The notes below the pieces were generated by a model, which worked only from the letters and a program-made list of their open reading frames with translations, made no database searches and was not told the DNA's origin. Position numbers and translations under genes: made by a program. Shown piece by piece: positions 1 to 11,779 of a stretch of 64,000 nucleotides of DNA; positions within the stretch are counted from its first letter, which is position 1, and each line of letters opens with the position of its first letter. The stretch spans positions 1 to 64,000 of the forward strand of contig NW_024067939.1 of NCBI RefSeq assembly GCF_009389715.1. Reading direction: 5' to 3'. The stretch is from Phoenix dactylifera. Lineage: Eukaryota > Streptophyta > Magnoliopsida > Arecales > Arecaceae.

Positions 1-7
1 AGCAGAG

Positions 8-29
8 GAGAGAGAGAGAGAGAGAGAGA
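8..29. repeat. (AG)n microsatellite
   Basis: A run of about eleven AG dinucleotides at the left edge of the window. It is a simple repeat and no gene is associated with it. Confidence 0.9.
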
Positions 30-142
30 CAAAGAATTTTTACTCAGTCTGGAGCAATAGTTTTGGTATAAATCTAATTGTGTTACCAGATAATAGACAT
101 CTTTTTAATCTGAAAGTTCATGACCTTAAATTATGTTTCCAA

Positions 143-384
143 GCAGTGAGGACCGGACTAAGATTCTGTCATATTTGAGGTTTATTGAAACTTGGGTTAG
201 TTTATGTTTTCTAAAATTCAAGAAAAACCAAGATAATCACAATGCAAGGAGTTAAACCAGTAGGCAGTGAGGACCGGACTAAGATTCTGTCATATTTGAG
301 GTTTATTGAAACTTGGGTTAGTTTATGTTTTCTAAAATTCAAGAAAAACCAAGATAATCACAATGCAGGAGTTAAACCAGTAGG
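143..384. repeat. 121-bp tandem duplication, two copies
   Basis: Two head-to-tail copies begin with the same GCAGTGAGGACC at 143 and 264. They are identical apart from a one-base length difference near the end of the unit (AATGCAAGGA versus AATGCAGGA). The near identity implies a recent duplication. A 96-codon open frame crosses the junction but has no recognisable protein features. Confidence 0.92.
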
Positions 385-847
385 CAAACTTAGGCAAAAT
401 CAGATTCCTGACCAAATCATTTTTACTGAACTTGAGGTATATTTTCCAACACCGAATTGCAATACAGATCTAATCAAGAAAATCTCTAAAGATTATCACC
501 ACCACCTCTCTACCCTAGGTTTTTTAGAATAATAAAAAAATGAAAGAATTAGCAAAGAATAACAATAACATATAAAAAAAGGCTAATTCAGATTCTGTAC
601 CCCAACTCCCCCCCCCCCAAAGGAAAAAAAAAACTTCTTTTTTCCCCTCCAAAGAACCCCAGTTGGAAGAACAAGTTTCTTGCTGTGGAACTGACTTAAT
701 TTAATGATTACATCTCAATTTTAGGAGTTCATCAAATAATTTAATGATTGCATAGCTCTATTTTAATTCTTATATACCAAAAAAAATCAAATTGATAATT
801 TAAAACTTAGAGTACGTGACTAAGCACAGAAGAATAAAGGAAAGATA
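385..847. other. AT-rich intergenic DNA
   Basis: AT-rich sequence with a C-run and an A-run near 608-632. I see no gene, RNA or recognisable element in it. Confidence 0.6.
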
Positions 848-1720
848 CTGTATTACCTCGGGTAGAGGCGGATCTTGATCGATCGTTGCTTCGGGGCGGT
901 CGGTCGACGCCTGTCTCCGGAGAGGAGGGCTATCGCGAAGCTCGATCGAAGCTTGAGAGTTGCTCGGTCGGCGCCAGAGAGGAGGGAAGAGGAGGAGATC
1001 CTCAGGCGGAGGCGAAACAAGAGAACAAATTAAAAAAGAAAAATCTAAATGTCTTCACCTCAATTCATGTGTGTGAGAGAGAGAGCCTTGTATTATGAAA
1101 GAAGCATGTGGATTAACGATCTAACAAATCTCAGTTCAGTGGAAAATTTGAAGGAATATAGTGCAATACCTCGAGCGAAGGCGGACCTCGATCGATCGGG
1201 GCTTGAGGTCGGTCGGTCAATGCCGAAGAGGAGGGAGGAGGAGAAGATCCTTGGGCGGAGGCGAAGCCCGATCAAGGCTTGAGGCTAGATCGGTCGGAGA
1301 TGAAGAGGAGAAAGGAGGAAAAGATCCTCGAGCGGAGGCAAAGCTCGATCAAGGTTTGAAGGACGGGTCGGTCGACGCCGGAGAGGAGGGCGGAGGCAGA
1401 GCTCGCATCGGAGAGGAGGGGGGACCTCGATCAATCGGAGCTTCGCGCCGGAGAAGAGGGGATCGAAGGAGGGCTAGGACTAGGTTGGTCGATTGGGCTG
1501 AGAAGAGATAAAGGAGGCCTTCAGGTCGATCAAGTTGGGTATTTGGGGGAGGTGGCGTCCGACGCTTATAAGCGTTGTCATTGCTAAGCATCATCCACAT
1601 CGAGAACCTGCCGACGCTTGTTAAAAGTATCGGCAAAAATTGGCGCCTATGCCAAACTTGCTAACGCTTTTACCTAGCGTCGGCATAAAAGGGTTGAGAA
1701 AACCCTTTTTTTCTGTAGTA
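848..1720. mobile_element. CACTA-like non-autonomous element, 3' end
   Basis: Positions 1555-1690 carry several direct and inverted copies of a CGACGCTT / AGCGTCGGC motif. The block ends at 1720 in TTTTTTTCTGTAGTA. Plant CACTA transposons end in a similar T-rich sequence followed by TGTAGTG and carry such subterminal repeats, so this looks like a CACTA-type 3' terminus with its last base changed. Upstream, two GC-rich, purine-rich modules starting near 850 and 1167 resemble each other (both contain CTCGATCGATCG-like and GGTCGGTCGA blocks) and may be internal sequence of the same element. No matching 5' terminus and no transposase were seen, so the left boundary is a guess. Confidence 0.4.
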
Positions 1721-2076
1721 TGCGAATAAAATGAAATGAGTTTTTATCTGGAGTTCTGCAACCTGCGGGAGAGAACATGGATTGTTTATTCAAGGCTTTG
1801 AGGTACATAGAAGGGCCACTGTGATAGGTTATTGTTTATGGTCAAATATAGCAACATACGTTAAGGACAAGCTTTTCATAATTTTGACATGATGACCAAG
1901 GCATGGCAAATTCTTGTCATGAAACCATATTATAGCATTTTGAGCAATTAACATGACAATATACCTTCACATGCCTAGGTAGTGGGCCTTCTCTATAACA
2001 TATTTTTTTTTTCTTTTTTTCTTTTGCTTTTTTTGAGAAAACTTTATGGGTAGAATTTTAATTAGACAGAAGAACT

Positions 2077-2240
2077 GGGGCCGTGCCTCAATGTTAATAG
2101 TACCCCTCTCCTTAACTAGAGGTTCTGGGTTCAATGCTTGCGTGATGCCCCTAGACAATTGTAGTGCAAGCAGGCCGCCCCCCCCTCCCTCCTCTCTCTC
2201 TCTCTGTCTCTCTCTCTCTCTCTCTCTCCACTCAAAAGAA
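2077..2240 (+). mobile_element. tRNA-derived SINE-like sequence
   Basis: From about 2077 the sequence resembles a degraded tRNA gene: an A-box-like stretch near GTGCCTCAATG and a B-box-like GGGTTCAATGC at 2128-2138, then the acceptor-like GTGATGCCCC. It runs into a pyrimidine microsatellite and an A-rich tail near 2235. A tRNA-related head with a low-complexity tail is the usual architecture of plant SINEs. The boxes are degenerate and no flanking duplication was located, so it is a SINE remnant at best and not a functional tRNA. Confidence 0.4.
2178..2228. repeat. (CT)n microsatellite
   Basis: An imperfect CT repeat directly after a C-rich stretch. It produces spurious low-complexity open frames. 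Confidence 0.9.
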
Positions 2241-3618
2241 AAAAAATCATTGGACCATGGATTCTAGTAAGATTAACTTGCCAAGTTCTTGGTCGAAGTG
2301 CTTATTGGCTTTACTTGGCTTTTCAATTAGGCTCATGAAATTGATGATTGATTTTGAAGTACAGCAACCGTCTGACAATGAAATTTTTTTTTTATCTCTT
2401 TCTAGTTTCTCTAACCTAATAGATTTGTTTATCATATACTGTGGACTTGCAAATTGGCTCAGATTTGTGTGAGTGCCATTAAAATTTCCTGCACCGAATG
2501 CACAATAGACCAGCACTGAACTTGTGGAAGTTGTATGCCAGGTTTAGGTGGACTGATGCTCCTATATATTCTGAAGTTGATGCATTCTGTTTGAAATTCA
2601 TTTGAATCTTTGATCGTTCTTGCGTACATCAATGGTCATTGTGTCATGTTATTGTGCTTTCATTGTTCCTGTTGCCACCTATTCTTCAAGGGTTTTAGCG
2701 CACTGGATTTCTTATGTTTGCATCCTTTATTTTTCTTCTACCAAGGTCGATTCTGCCTGGGTTGTTTGGTAGATCGTGCTTTGAATTTGATTGAAGGTAG
2801 CTATTATGCTATTTTTCCCTTCTTCGGAATTGGTTTCAGTTGACACTCATGATTAACGTAGGCATTGCCGCTTCTTCCTGGTTGTAAGCGGAAACTTGGA
2901 AGAGTAAGTCGTGTACGTTAACCTAGCTAGGAAGTCTTCTATCTCTTGCGAGTATGTTCTGTGTTGGACAAGCAATCCACTATGTGGTAAAAGCCACGAG
3001 TCTCCCAGGTATTTTTTATATATATATATATATATATATGCCTTTTGGCTGCTGCCATATCGTTGATATTTTACAGTTTAAGACTTTACTCCTGGCGGGT
3101 GCTATCGTTATCTAGTGTTACTGTCTTTTATGTTTTCGAGTGCATGGAAGCTTTACTATATTGAAGCTGGCATTTATATATGCTGCTGTCGAACTGTTTC
3201 TGCTATGGCTATGCTACATTTCTGAAGAGCGGTTATAGCTGCTGGACTGCTTTATAGACTAATTATGTTCGGTATCTTTTTGGTCTTCCCCCAACCATCT
3301 CCTGACGATGACAGTTATTACTCGCTGTAGTTATTTGCAGCTCATTGGGATCTAGCCATATCATGCATGCTTCACATTTAGATCATCGCATGCGATATGG
3401 TTGTTTCTGGGACGTTTAACAGCGAGGCTGAAGAAGCCTCTTTTGCATGGTTTTCGTGGGGCGCGAGGGTGGTGATGAGCTGAATGGCAATTAACTAACG
3501 GTGCCCCTCCGCTCCACTCTTAATTTCATCGCGTTAATTATTCTTCTGGGTTGGGAAGGGACGAGTAATGATGTCAAAAGAGGAAAGAGGGAAAGACGGG
3601 GGCAAAGAAGGAGATGAG
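2241..3618. other. Intergenic or intronic DNA, no gene seen
   Basis: Mixed-composition sequence with a (TA)n microsatellite at about 3017-3039. No open frame here has recognisable protein features. It could belong to the 5' flank or a large intron of the KNOX gene downstream, but nothing in it proves that. Confidence 0.5.
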
Positions 3619-3632
3619 AAGAGAGTCAGCTG
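3619..3632. repeat. LINE target-site duplication, left copy
   Basis: The 14-mer AAGAGAGTCAGCTG occurs here and again at 8961-8974, directly after the LINE poly(A) tail. The two perfect copies bracket the LINE and fix its ends at 3633 and 8960. Confidence 0.93.
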
Positions 3633-4762
3633 AGTCTAAAGGGGAGACATCACAGGTACGCCATCCACCTGAGCCGGGGCTGGGTTCTCCGTGTGTGGTG
3701 GTGCGCTCTCCCGTGTCACCGGCGGATACGGAGGGCTGGCAAAAGCCTACCAAAGTGGCCAGACGGAGGTCGCCGGCGAAGGGGGAGGCGAGTAGCTCCG
3801 TAGCCATGAACGGTGAGTTTCCCCTTCTCGGAGTGGCGACCGGGTTGACCGAGTTAACTCCGAACTCGGTTGGGGGAACGGGCCAGAAGGTTGGCCCGGA
3901 TGAGTTGGTCCACCAGGCGGACCATGGATCGACTAAAGGGCTGGGTCAAAGCCCAATGAAACGGGCCAGGAGCCCATCTAAGCCTAGCCCAGCGGTGGGG
4001 GCGGGGAATCCGGTGAATGGGCCGGCCCATTGTCTGCCCAGAATCACGTCGTCCCCTTCTTTCGACGGTCTGGCGAATCGCCGGAGGGAGGAAGGAAGGA
4101 GACACTTCCGGAGTGCCTCCTTACCTCCGGTGAGGGCTCCCAATCGTCAGAAGCCGGCCGGAGCTTTACTCAGGGGGGACGATGGCTCCTCAATGGTGCT
4201 GCGGTCGACCTCTCCACGGGCGGACGGCACGGCAGTGGATGGGACAGAGCTGGCGGACGGGATGCGGCCGGCGACGACGATGGAGGCTGAAGCTCGTGAG
4301 CAGGTAACCTTGGTATCGCTTCCTTCCTCCTCCTCCTTGGATGCTCAGAGCACTGTTCTGTGTCGGATGGTGCCGACGAGTGGGGGACTGTCGACGCCGG
4401 CGACTGTAGCAATTGATGGCGAGCCGGGTCAATCCATGGGTGGTAAGCTGGAGGAAGTCCCTGTGGTGGAGTTGGGCAAGGAGAAGGGGGTCCTGAGGTT
4501 CCCGGTGGAGGTCTCTGTCAATGGCTCTCCCAGCCTGTCGACCACTGTATCACTCCTACCTGGGAGAATTCCTCCAGCAGAATTGGGCAGCCCGAGAACA
4601 GTGGGTTGTGCAACTTTGCCAGCAGGGGCGGTGGTGACAAGGGGAGTGCCAGGGGGATCCCAACAGGGGTCTCCTATTTTGGATCATGGGAGGGTTGTAG
4701 ATTTGTTGAAGGCTTCAATCCAGGAAGGCGCCTTGGCTCCTGGAGTGGGGAAGATGAATTAA
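3633..4762 (+). pseudogene. LINE ORF1, 5'-truncated gag-like protein
   Basis: An open frame of about 376 codons from the truncation point to TAA at 4760-4762, six bases before ORF2. The predicted protein is Pro/Ser/Gly-rich and low in complexity. I see no CCHC zinc knuckle and no N-terminal RNA-binding domain of the DUF4283 type, both of which plant LINE ORF1 proteins usually carry. Those parts would lie upstream of the truncation. The first ATG in frame (3614) lies in host DNA 5' of the element and overlaps the target-site duplication side, so it is not the LINE's own start. The next in-frame ATG is near 3805. It is named ORF1 by position, not by domain. Confidence 0.75.
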
Positions 4763-4768
4763 TTTTTA

Positions 4769-7700
4769 ATGAAGGTTTTAGCTTGGAATTGTAGGGGGGC
4801 GGCCAAGCCATCCTTTTCCTCCTCATTCAAGAGGTTAGTTCAGCTTCATGATCCAGAGATTTGCCTTCTTTGTGAAACACGGGTTTCCGGTGACGGATTG
4901 CATCGTGTACAGCGGCGATTGGCACGTGACTGAGAAGTCTTAGCAGTGGAATTCCGGGGTCTATCTGGAGGTATCCTGATGTTGTGGAAGCGGGGTATAG
5001 GCACAGTGGATGTGTTTTGTAATTGCTCTCAACTGATTGTCATGGTTATTTCAGAACCAAATGAACCCCCGTGGGTGTTATGCGGGGTTTATGCTAGCAC
5101 CGACTATCGGGTAAGGAGAACCCTGTGGAGAGATTTGACTAGTTTGTTGACACAGGGAGTACCGACCATGGTGGTAGGTGATTTTAACTGCATCTTAGGC
5201 CCAGCTGAGAAGAGAGGAGGCCGACCATACTCTGATTCGGTGGATAGGAGGGAGTTCCGGGAGTTTCTGGGGAGGAATGGGCTGGTGGACCTGGGCTTCT
5301 CTGGACCTTGATTTACTTGGTGCAACAATCAATCTGGGCAAGCTAGAGTGTGGGAGCGGATAGACAGGGGCATTGCATCCCCAGACTGGATCCAGCATTT
5401 TCCAGCCTACCAGGTCAGTCATCTAGCTCGGATTGCTTCTGACCATTGTCCTCTTCTGATATCGACAGTGTCGGGATCTGTGCATCATAGCCCCTTCCGC
5501 TTTGAAAAGCTGTGGTTGTCATATCCCCAGTCTTGGGAAATAGTTAGGGAGGCGTGGAGGGTGCCAGTACGAGGTGACGCCATGCAGAGGGTGCCACGCA
5601 GGTTGGAGCTCACTAAACGCCGTCTTCGGCGTTGGAACCTGGAGACCGTTGGCAATGTCTTCCGGAGGTTAGAGGAGGTGGAGGCAGCGATATCGGATGC
5701 CCATGTACGGGAGGATCGAGGTGAGGTGCTTACGGAGGCCGATCTGGCAGACCTGCGGCGATCATTAGCCTCTCATCATTCCTTATTGCGTCAGCAGGAG
5801 ATTTTTTGGAGACAGAAGTCCAGAATTCAGTGGGTGAAGGATGGTGACCGGAACACTTGCTTTTTTCACCGATCGACAGTTATCAGAAGGCAGAGGAATA
5901 TGATCCGCTCCTTGAGGGTTGGGGTGGGCCACCGTGTGGAGGAGGACTCGGCTGTTAGGCAATGCTTATTTGAGTTCTTTAGGTCGAGATGGACTGAGGA
6001 TGGGGGGATACTTGAGACTGGAGTTCTCCCGCGGTCGGAGTTCAGAGTGGAGGAGTCAGAGAATACAGCATTGATTCAGCCAGTGACGGAGTTGGAGGTG
6101 CAGGAGGCAGTTTGGGGTCTTGCAGAGGATAAGGCCCCTGGACCGGATGGTTTCCCTCCATTCTTCTTCCGTAGATATTGGTGCATTATTCGGGAGGCAG
6201 TGGTGGCGGCAGTACAGCTTTACTTCAGCCGAGCTGGCATGGCAGATGATTGGAAGGCCACCTTCATCACTTTGATACCGAAGCGTCCCGATGCTTCGGA
6301 ACCGAGTCATTACAGACCCATTAGTTTATGCACCACTTTGTATAAGGTGGTGGCGAGGATCATGGTGGGGAGGATGAGGTACCTTATGCCACGTATCATT
6401 AGTCAGGAGCAGGGAGCCTTTGTGGGAGGGAGGAGCATCTCAGACAACATTTTGCTGGCCCAGGAGATGATGGGAGATCTACAGCGAGCCTCGAGGAGGC
6501 AATGCTTGATGGCAGTGAAATTAGATATGGAGCGTGCCTATGACCGGATCCGGTGGGACTTCCTACGGCGGGCACTAGAGAGTTTTGGGTTCCACCAGGT
6601 TTGGATTGATTGGATTTTAGGATGTGTGCATGGGCCTAGCTTCTCCATTTTGGTCAACGGCACACCATCGCCCTTCTTTCGTGCCACCATGGAGCTACGT
6701 CAGGGATGTCCTTTGTCCCCGTTTTTATTTATTATTTGCTCTGATGTGCTCTCCCGAGCTTTGCATGCTGCTTGTGAGAATCGGGAGCTGGTACCCTACT
6801 GTCCAGCCCCGGGTTCCCAACCTATCTCTCACTTACTATTTGCAGATGACTGCCTTCTACTTGCTAGGGCGAGGGTGTCGGACGCCAGAGCCCTCCAGGG
6901 CGTGTTAGCAGAGTATTGTGTGATGTCTGGGCAGAGGGTCAACCTACAAAAGTCCACCATCTTCTTCAGCCCTAGCACTGTGGGGAGGGTGCGCCGGGAG
7001 ATCAGGGCGACATTGGGGATACAGGAGCAGATAGGGGCTCTTGTGTATCTTGGGGTTCCCATTATAGGGAGGAGATTACGGGTGGCAGAGTGCTCTACCC
7101 TACTGGAGAGGGTGCGGAGCAGATTACAGGGATGGAGGGCATCTTCACTTTCCATGATGGGGAGATTGACGTTGATTAGGTCAGTTCTATGTTCCATGCC
7201 TCTTTATCTGATGGCTCATACAGTAGTGCCGAAGACTGTGCTGATGGGGATTGAGCGACTCATGCGGAGCTTTCTTTGGGGCTCCTATGGGGGGGGCATG
7301 GGATACATTTGGTGGCCTGGGAGAGGGTGTGTCTACCACTGCGGGAGGGTGGGCTGGGGGTGCAGTCACCCCTGGTGCGACGTGAGGCCCTCTTGGCACG
7401 GAGGGCGGCACAGTTTGTCTTGGAGCCGCATGGTTACTGGAGCCAGGTTATGATAGCCAGGTACGGCCGAGCGGGCCTCGAGGGCCAGGGGACAGCCCGA
7501 CGGAGGAGATCCTTCATGTGGCGAGAGATTGAGAGGCATGTGCCTATGGCCCTGGCGCATTCGAGGTGGCTGATCGGTGACGGACGGAGTATTGATGTGA
7601 TGGCGGACCCATGGGTGGATGCACTTCCCTTGAGACTATGGCCGACAACTCTCAGCACTGAGGCGGGGGAGGGTCTCCGAGTTTCCGATCTGCTCCGACC

Positions 7701-8910
7701 AGGAGGGGCCGAGTGGGATAGCGACAGGCTGGGCGAGCTGTTTGGAGAGCATCTAGTAGAGCGGGTTTGGTCGATTCCCCTTCCGGGGTCTGGAGGTCCA
7801 GATGTCAGAGTCTGGAGCACCACCAGTAGAGCGAGTATTGGGGTCGGTGATGTTGCCCGGATTGTTCAGCCAGGTACACAGCCGGGGCTAGACTGTGGCT
7901 GGGTGTGGAGGTTTGGGCTACACCAGAGGGTTGCTCTCTTCCTCTGGAAGGTGGCCTGGGCGCGATTGCCGACATGCACAGAGCTGTGTAGACGCGGTAT
8001 GGGCCTTTCCCCCTCATGCCTGGACTGGGTGGATGAGTCGGTGGATCATGTTCTATTCCACTGCGTATGGGCGAGAGGTGTTTGGAGCCTGACTGGGATC
8101 CCGGAGGATACCTGGAGGAGTAGGGAGGTTTATTTGGAGGAGGTTCGGCTCTGGGCCGGTTCTGCTCGAATGCGGGGATTGGCTATTAGGGCGTCCTGCA
8201 CAGCGTATCAGATATGGTTAGCCAGGAACGCCCGGGTGTTTGGTGAGCGTCGGCTGTCCCTATGGTTCGTGATGGAGCGGGCCTGTTCTCAGGCGACAGA
8301 GATGATCCAGGCAGAGCCAGCTCATAGACTTTTGATAGCTCGGGACATCTGGGGATCCCACAGTGCTTCGGCAGCTCCACATAGGGTATTCTTTACCTGG
8401 GAGCCCCCACCCCCGAGTTTCCTCAAGGTCAATTTTGATGGCTCTGTCTTGGACGGTGGTAGGAGGGGAGGGGTCGGTTTTGTTGTTAGGGGCCCGACGT
8501 CGGATGTGGTGGCAGCAGGGGGCCGTCAGATTTTTGATACTTCGGTCCCAGGGGCAGAGTTGCGAGCGGCCTGGATGGGCTTGTCCTATGTGCGGCGTGT
8601 ACTTCGAGTGAGTTCGGTTCTTCTGGAGGGCGACTCGGCTACGGTGATTAGCTGGATTCACAGGGGCCCGGTTGGTCACGGAGATGCCCATCCTCTGCTT
8701 CGTGACATTTGGATGATGGTGAGAGAGGGTGTTACGCTACAGGCTATGCATGTATATCGTGAGGCCAATGGGGCGGCCGATTGGGTGGCCGCGTTTGTTG
8801 CGAGCCACTCTGGAGGCACCCTATGGGCTGGGGAGAGAGAGATGCCCGGAGCACTTCGGGACATTTTGTATTATGACTCTTTAGGGTGTATTCGTACCCG
8901 TGATGTATGA
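4769..8910 (+). pseudogene. LINE ORF2: endonuclease, reverse transcriptase and RNase H, degraded
   Basis: It starts at ATG 4769 with the endonuclease signature MKVLAWNCRG. It continues through GDFNCILG and ASDHCPLL (endonuclease active-site region), KAPGPDGF and the catalytic FADDCLLL of the reverse transcriptase (near 6840). A zinc-binding region follows near 7900-8080 and an RNase H fold near 8430-8810 (NFDGSV, GDSATV, EANGAADWVA). Reading is broken by TGA at 4931-4933 and at 5309-5311. A one-base length change in the G8 run at 7289-7296 moves the frame, so the last third is read in another phase until the stop at 8910. The RT core itself is uninterrupted. ORF2 normally makes the nicking and reverse-transcribing enzyme of the retrotransposition complex. 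Confidence 0.95.
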
Positions 8911-8960
8911 AATGCCCGTTTAAGCAAAAAAAAAAAAAAAAAAGGGGAAAAAAAAAAAGA

Positions 8961-8974
8961 AAGAGAGTCAGCTG
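8961..8974. repeat. LINE target-site duplication, right copy
   Basis: Perfect repeat of 3619-3632 immediately 3' of the A-rich tail. Together the two copies define the empty target site as 3632 joined to 8975. Confidence 0.93.
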
Positions 8975-11102
8975 GCATCGCCTGCCGTTTTCCGTCTCTT
9001 GCAGTTCGCACGTGTCGGGCGAGGGCCGCTGCACTGTCTGGATGCTGCTGTACGTATAGAGCCGGAGGAGCATGTACCGTAGATTCTTTGGCTAGTTTCA
9101 GCGGCGGGCTTATAGTATATTTTTTTGTTTTTTTTTTTTTTTTCTAAAGAAGAAAGATTGTGAGAATAAAAAGGTTGGGGTGGTTCGCGCGCCGAAACGC
9201 CGAAATGTCTCAATTTGCTCTCTTTCGAGGTGGATTGCGGGAATCGGTCGAAGATCTCCGGCCGGATTACGCTTTCCACTCTGGACGCATCAGAGCGGCC
9301 ACCTTACAGAAGGATTTGGATTTGTGAATACAGTGGGATGGGTCTGATGCTCGTTATACTATTCACTGCTGTTGACGTGGCGAACCGTGATTAGGTGCGT
9401 GTGAGACTCGGGGAAGGATGGAACGCATTAATGTATGGTCGTATCCGTGTCATATCTCGGCGCTGCTGCGAGGAAGCGACAGAACGACATGTCCGCCGTG
9501 CTAGCAGCTGCCGCTCGCGCAACTTCCTCTCTCTCTGACTCAGGAGAAAAGCTGACACGGCCACGTGCGCTCTCGTTCTGTCGAGCCGCGTGATGATGCT
9601 GTCCGGTGACGTGCCGCGGTGCCACTCCTCCTCCCTCTCTCGTATCCTGAAAATAATCAGTCTTCGTAAGATGACGGTCACCGTCCGCTCGGTCCGATCT
9701 CACGATAGGAGCCGCTGGAACTTGCGACCCGTAGCCGGGCGGCGATCCGGTCCCTGGACGCTGGAATTCCAATGCGAAGGGGTTGATTTATTTTACCGGC
9801 CCCGACCGCGTAAACCGGTACCCGTCTGGGGGCATGCAGAGTGCCTCATGAACAGAGTGGTGGTTACAACGAGTACACGTTCTTGCCTGTCCGTCTCCGA
9901 CCATCTACGGATTTATTTTTCTTCGCGCGAATATCAGATTTTTTTTTTCGTATATGGGCACGAGCACCGCCTACTGAGTTGAGAGATAAAATACTTCACT
10001 GGGAGGAAGGAACAGATATTAGGCCTTTTTCAACCGTAGACGATTGGGGAGTGCTTGGGCTTATTCTGGTTCCGGGCTCTTCCATATTTACGATGGGGTA
10101 TGATGTCTTCATATGCATGTTGGACTTTCCTTGTCCTTGAACTTTTACTCATATTTATGATTATAACCATTTGCTTCAAACCTCGACCCAACTACTTTGG
10201 TCATTTTATGAGTTGTCATTTTTCAATCATCTCTAGTGAGGGCTGCTGCTCGGTTTATTCCAAGTCTTTCCAAATCTCTAGCAAGGGCTACTAAGAACTG
10301 CCCAATGGTACGGTTGATTCAATAGGTGCCCTGCTAGTTGTTGATTATCGATATCCTCAAGACCTTATTCAAAAGTTAGATGTTGAGTATAATAAAAAAA
10401 ATGTCATATTTGGCTGTGTCTAGCTCTTACTAGTGGTATCATGATCATTGCGTGTGACGTATACCGAAATCACATATTTGGTGTCGGTTTGGTGATTAGC
10501 AAGACCGTGAATCCGTGATGGCAACTTGAGCAGGGAGTCCTCCTAGGAATCTTTGTTTGGTTTAGCGTTTTTGGTGCAAGCGATCGAGCTTGTTTTAGAT
10601 GGGATAGCAGGAGATTATGGACGAAGAAAATTGTTGCGTCACAAAGAAGGCTAGGAAGGCTTGTTCTCGAGTATCTGCTTTTTGATCACAGAAGCAATTC
10701 TTCATGTTGGGAGGGTTCTCCTATAAGACATTTGTTAAGAAATAGATGAAAGGAGACAAAATATCTTCAGTGTGAAGCTCTTAGCAAATGTTGGTAGTTC
10801 TCTTCAAAGGATTCTCCCCTCTGAAGTCAAAAGAAACTGAACCTTAGAGAGGGATGAGTGCCAGCACTCATAAAAATAAAGATACAGATAACTGTTTGAG
10901 GTAAATCCTATTACGTCTGTGTTGTACTGGAAAAGGCAGCATCAACTGATTTGTTTAGTTTATGCTGATTTCGTGGCTCGGCGACGAGGGAATCTCAATT
11001 CAAGTTGAACAAATGGTATGGTGGAGGGGAAGAGAGCAAGGAGGGCTCTAGTGGCAGGAGGAGGAACTTATATATATGGATGCACTTCCATTTTGATGAC
11101 TT
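8975..11102. other. Host DNA between LINE and Copia element, no gene seen
   Basis: A GC-richer part (8975-9900) with a poly(T) stretch near 9120-9145 is followed by AT-rich sequence. Open frames here are short and have no recognisable domain. I looked for KNOX1 and KNOX2 coding sequence on the plus strand, since the KNOX 3' exons lie downstream, and did not find it. Confidence 0.5.
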
Positions 11103-11107
11103 GGTCT
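11103..11107. repeat. Copia target-site duplication, left copy
   Basis: GGTCT directly before the left LTR. The same five bases follow the right LTR at 18041-18045. Confidence 0.9.
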
Positions 11108-11402
11108 TGTAGGAACATCTATAAATAGGATCATAATAGAACCAATCTTGAAAGGAAGCATACCTGGATCCATGATAGACTAAACGATCAAAGCTTCCTT
11201 TGTTTTCTGGATGATCAAGTCCTTAGTTCGTATCTCCCTCTTGGCCCCTGTTCGAACACTCAGGAGATGGAGTCCAATTTTCTGTTCACTTGCTAGGCAG
11301 AGGGTGAGACCCGTTATGTTATCCTACCATCAAGGATAATGCTTCCACTTCTCACGGAATCGTAACTGACCACGATGTGGTCATGTGGGTCAAAACCCAA
11401 CA
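11108..11402 (-). repeat. Copia 3' LTR
   Basis: 295 bp, TG...CA ended on either strand. It is nearly identical to 17746-18040. It contains CTATAAATAGG close to its left end, which may be part of the promoter or of a polyadenylation region depending on strand. Confidence 0.95.
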
Positions 11403-11779
11403 TTCTCCCACTTGGCCCATATGACCATACTTTGGTTAGAAATGATATAAACATTAGGCGCATCATTCTAATCCATAGTCAGTTGGGTCATCATAATACC
11501 ATAATTAAACAACTTACTAATGCGAGTCAAGGCGGTTTCACATCAATATAATGACATAGTTCCTTCCAAGTACTACAACACTAGCAAATTATTTAACCAT
11601 AGTCCATAAATGAGAAGTATCTTTAATGGTCAAACATTATGTCTTTGTCAGAGACAATTCCTATAATCATACATTCAAACCCATACATGTACATATATTT
11701 GAAGAACAGGAAAAACAGAAACATAATCAATTATATCTAAGTGTCAAAGAAATAAACATAATACAATCCTCAACAAATA

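Larger units (their letters stand above)
3633..8960 (+). mobile_element. 5'-truncated L1-type LINE retrotransposon
   Basis: A non-LTR retrotransposon of about 5.3 kb flanked by a perfect 14-bp target-site duplication and ending in an A-rich tail (8924-8960, interrupted by GGGG). It carries the end of ORF1 and an ORF2 with apurinic-type endonuclease, reverse transcriptase, a zinc-binding region and a C-terminal RNase H, the set typical of plant L1-clade LINEs. The 5' duplication abuts the element in the middle of an open ORF1, so the copy was truncated at insertion, as target-primed reverse transcription often does. ORF2 has two in-frame stops and one frameshift, so the copy is dead but fairly young. 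Confidence 0.95.

Noticed and set aside
1161..1636. Overlapping Arg/Gly/Glu-rich frames on both strands
   Set aside because: Purine-rich repeat sequence of the CACTA-like region; no protein character.
2077..2150. Functional tRNA gene
   Set aside because: A- and B-box-like sequences are present but no cloverleaf can be drawn and the tail is SINE-like.
3614..3632. ATG at 3614 as the natural start of LINE ORF1
   Set aside because: It lies outside the element as defined by the target-site duplication.
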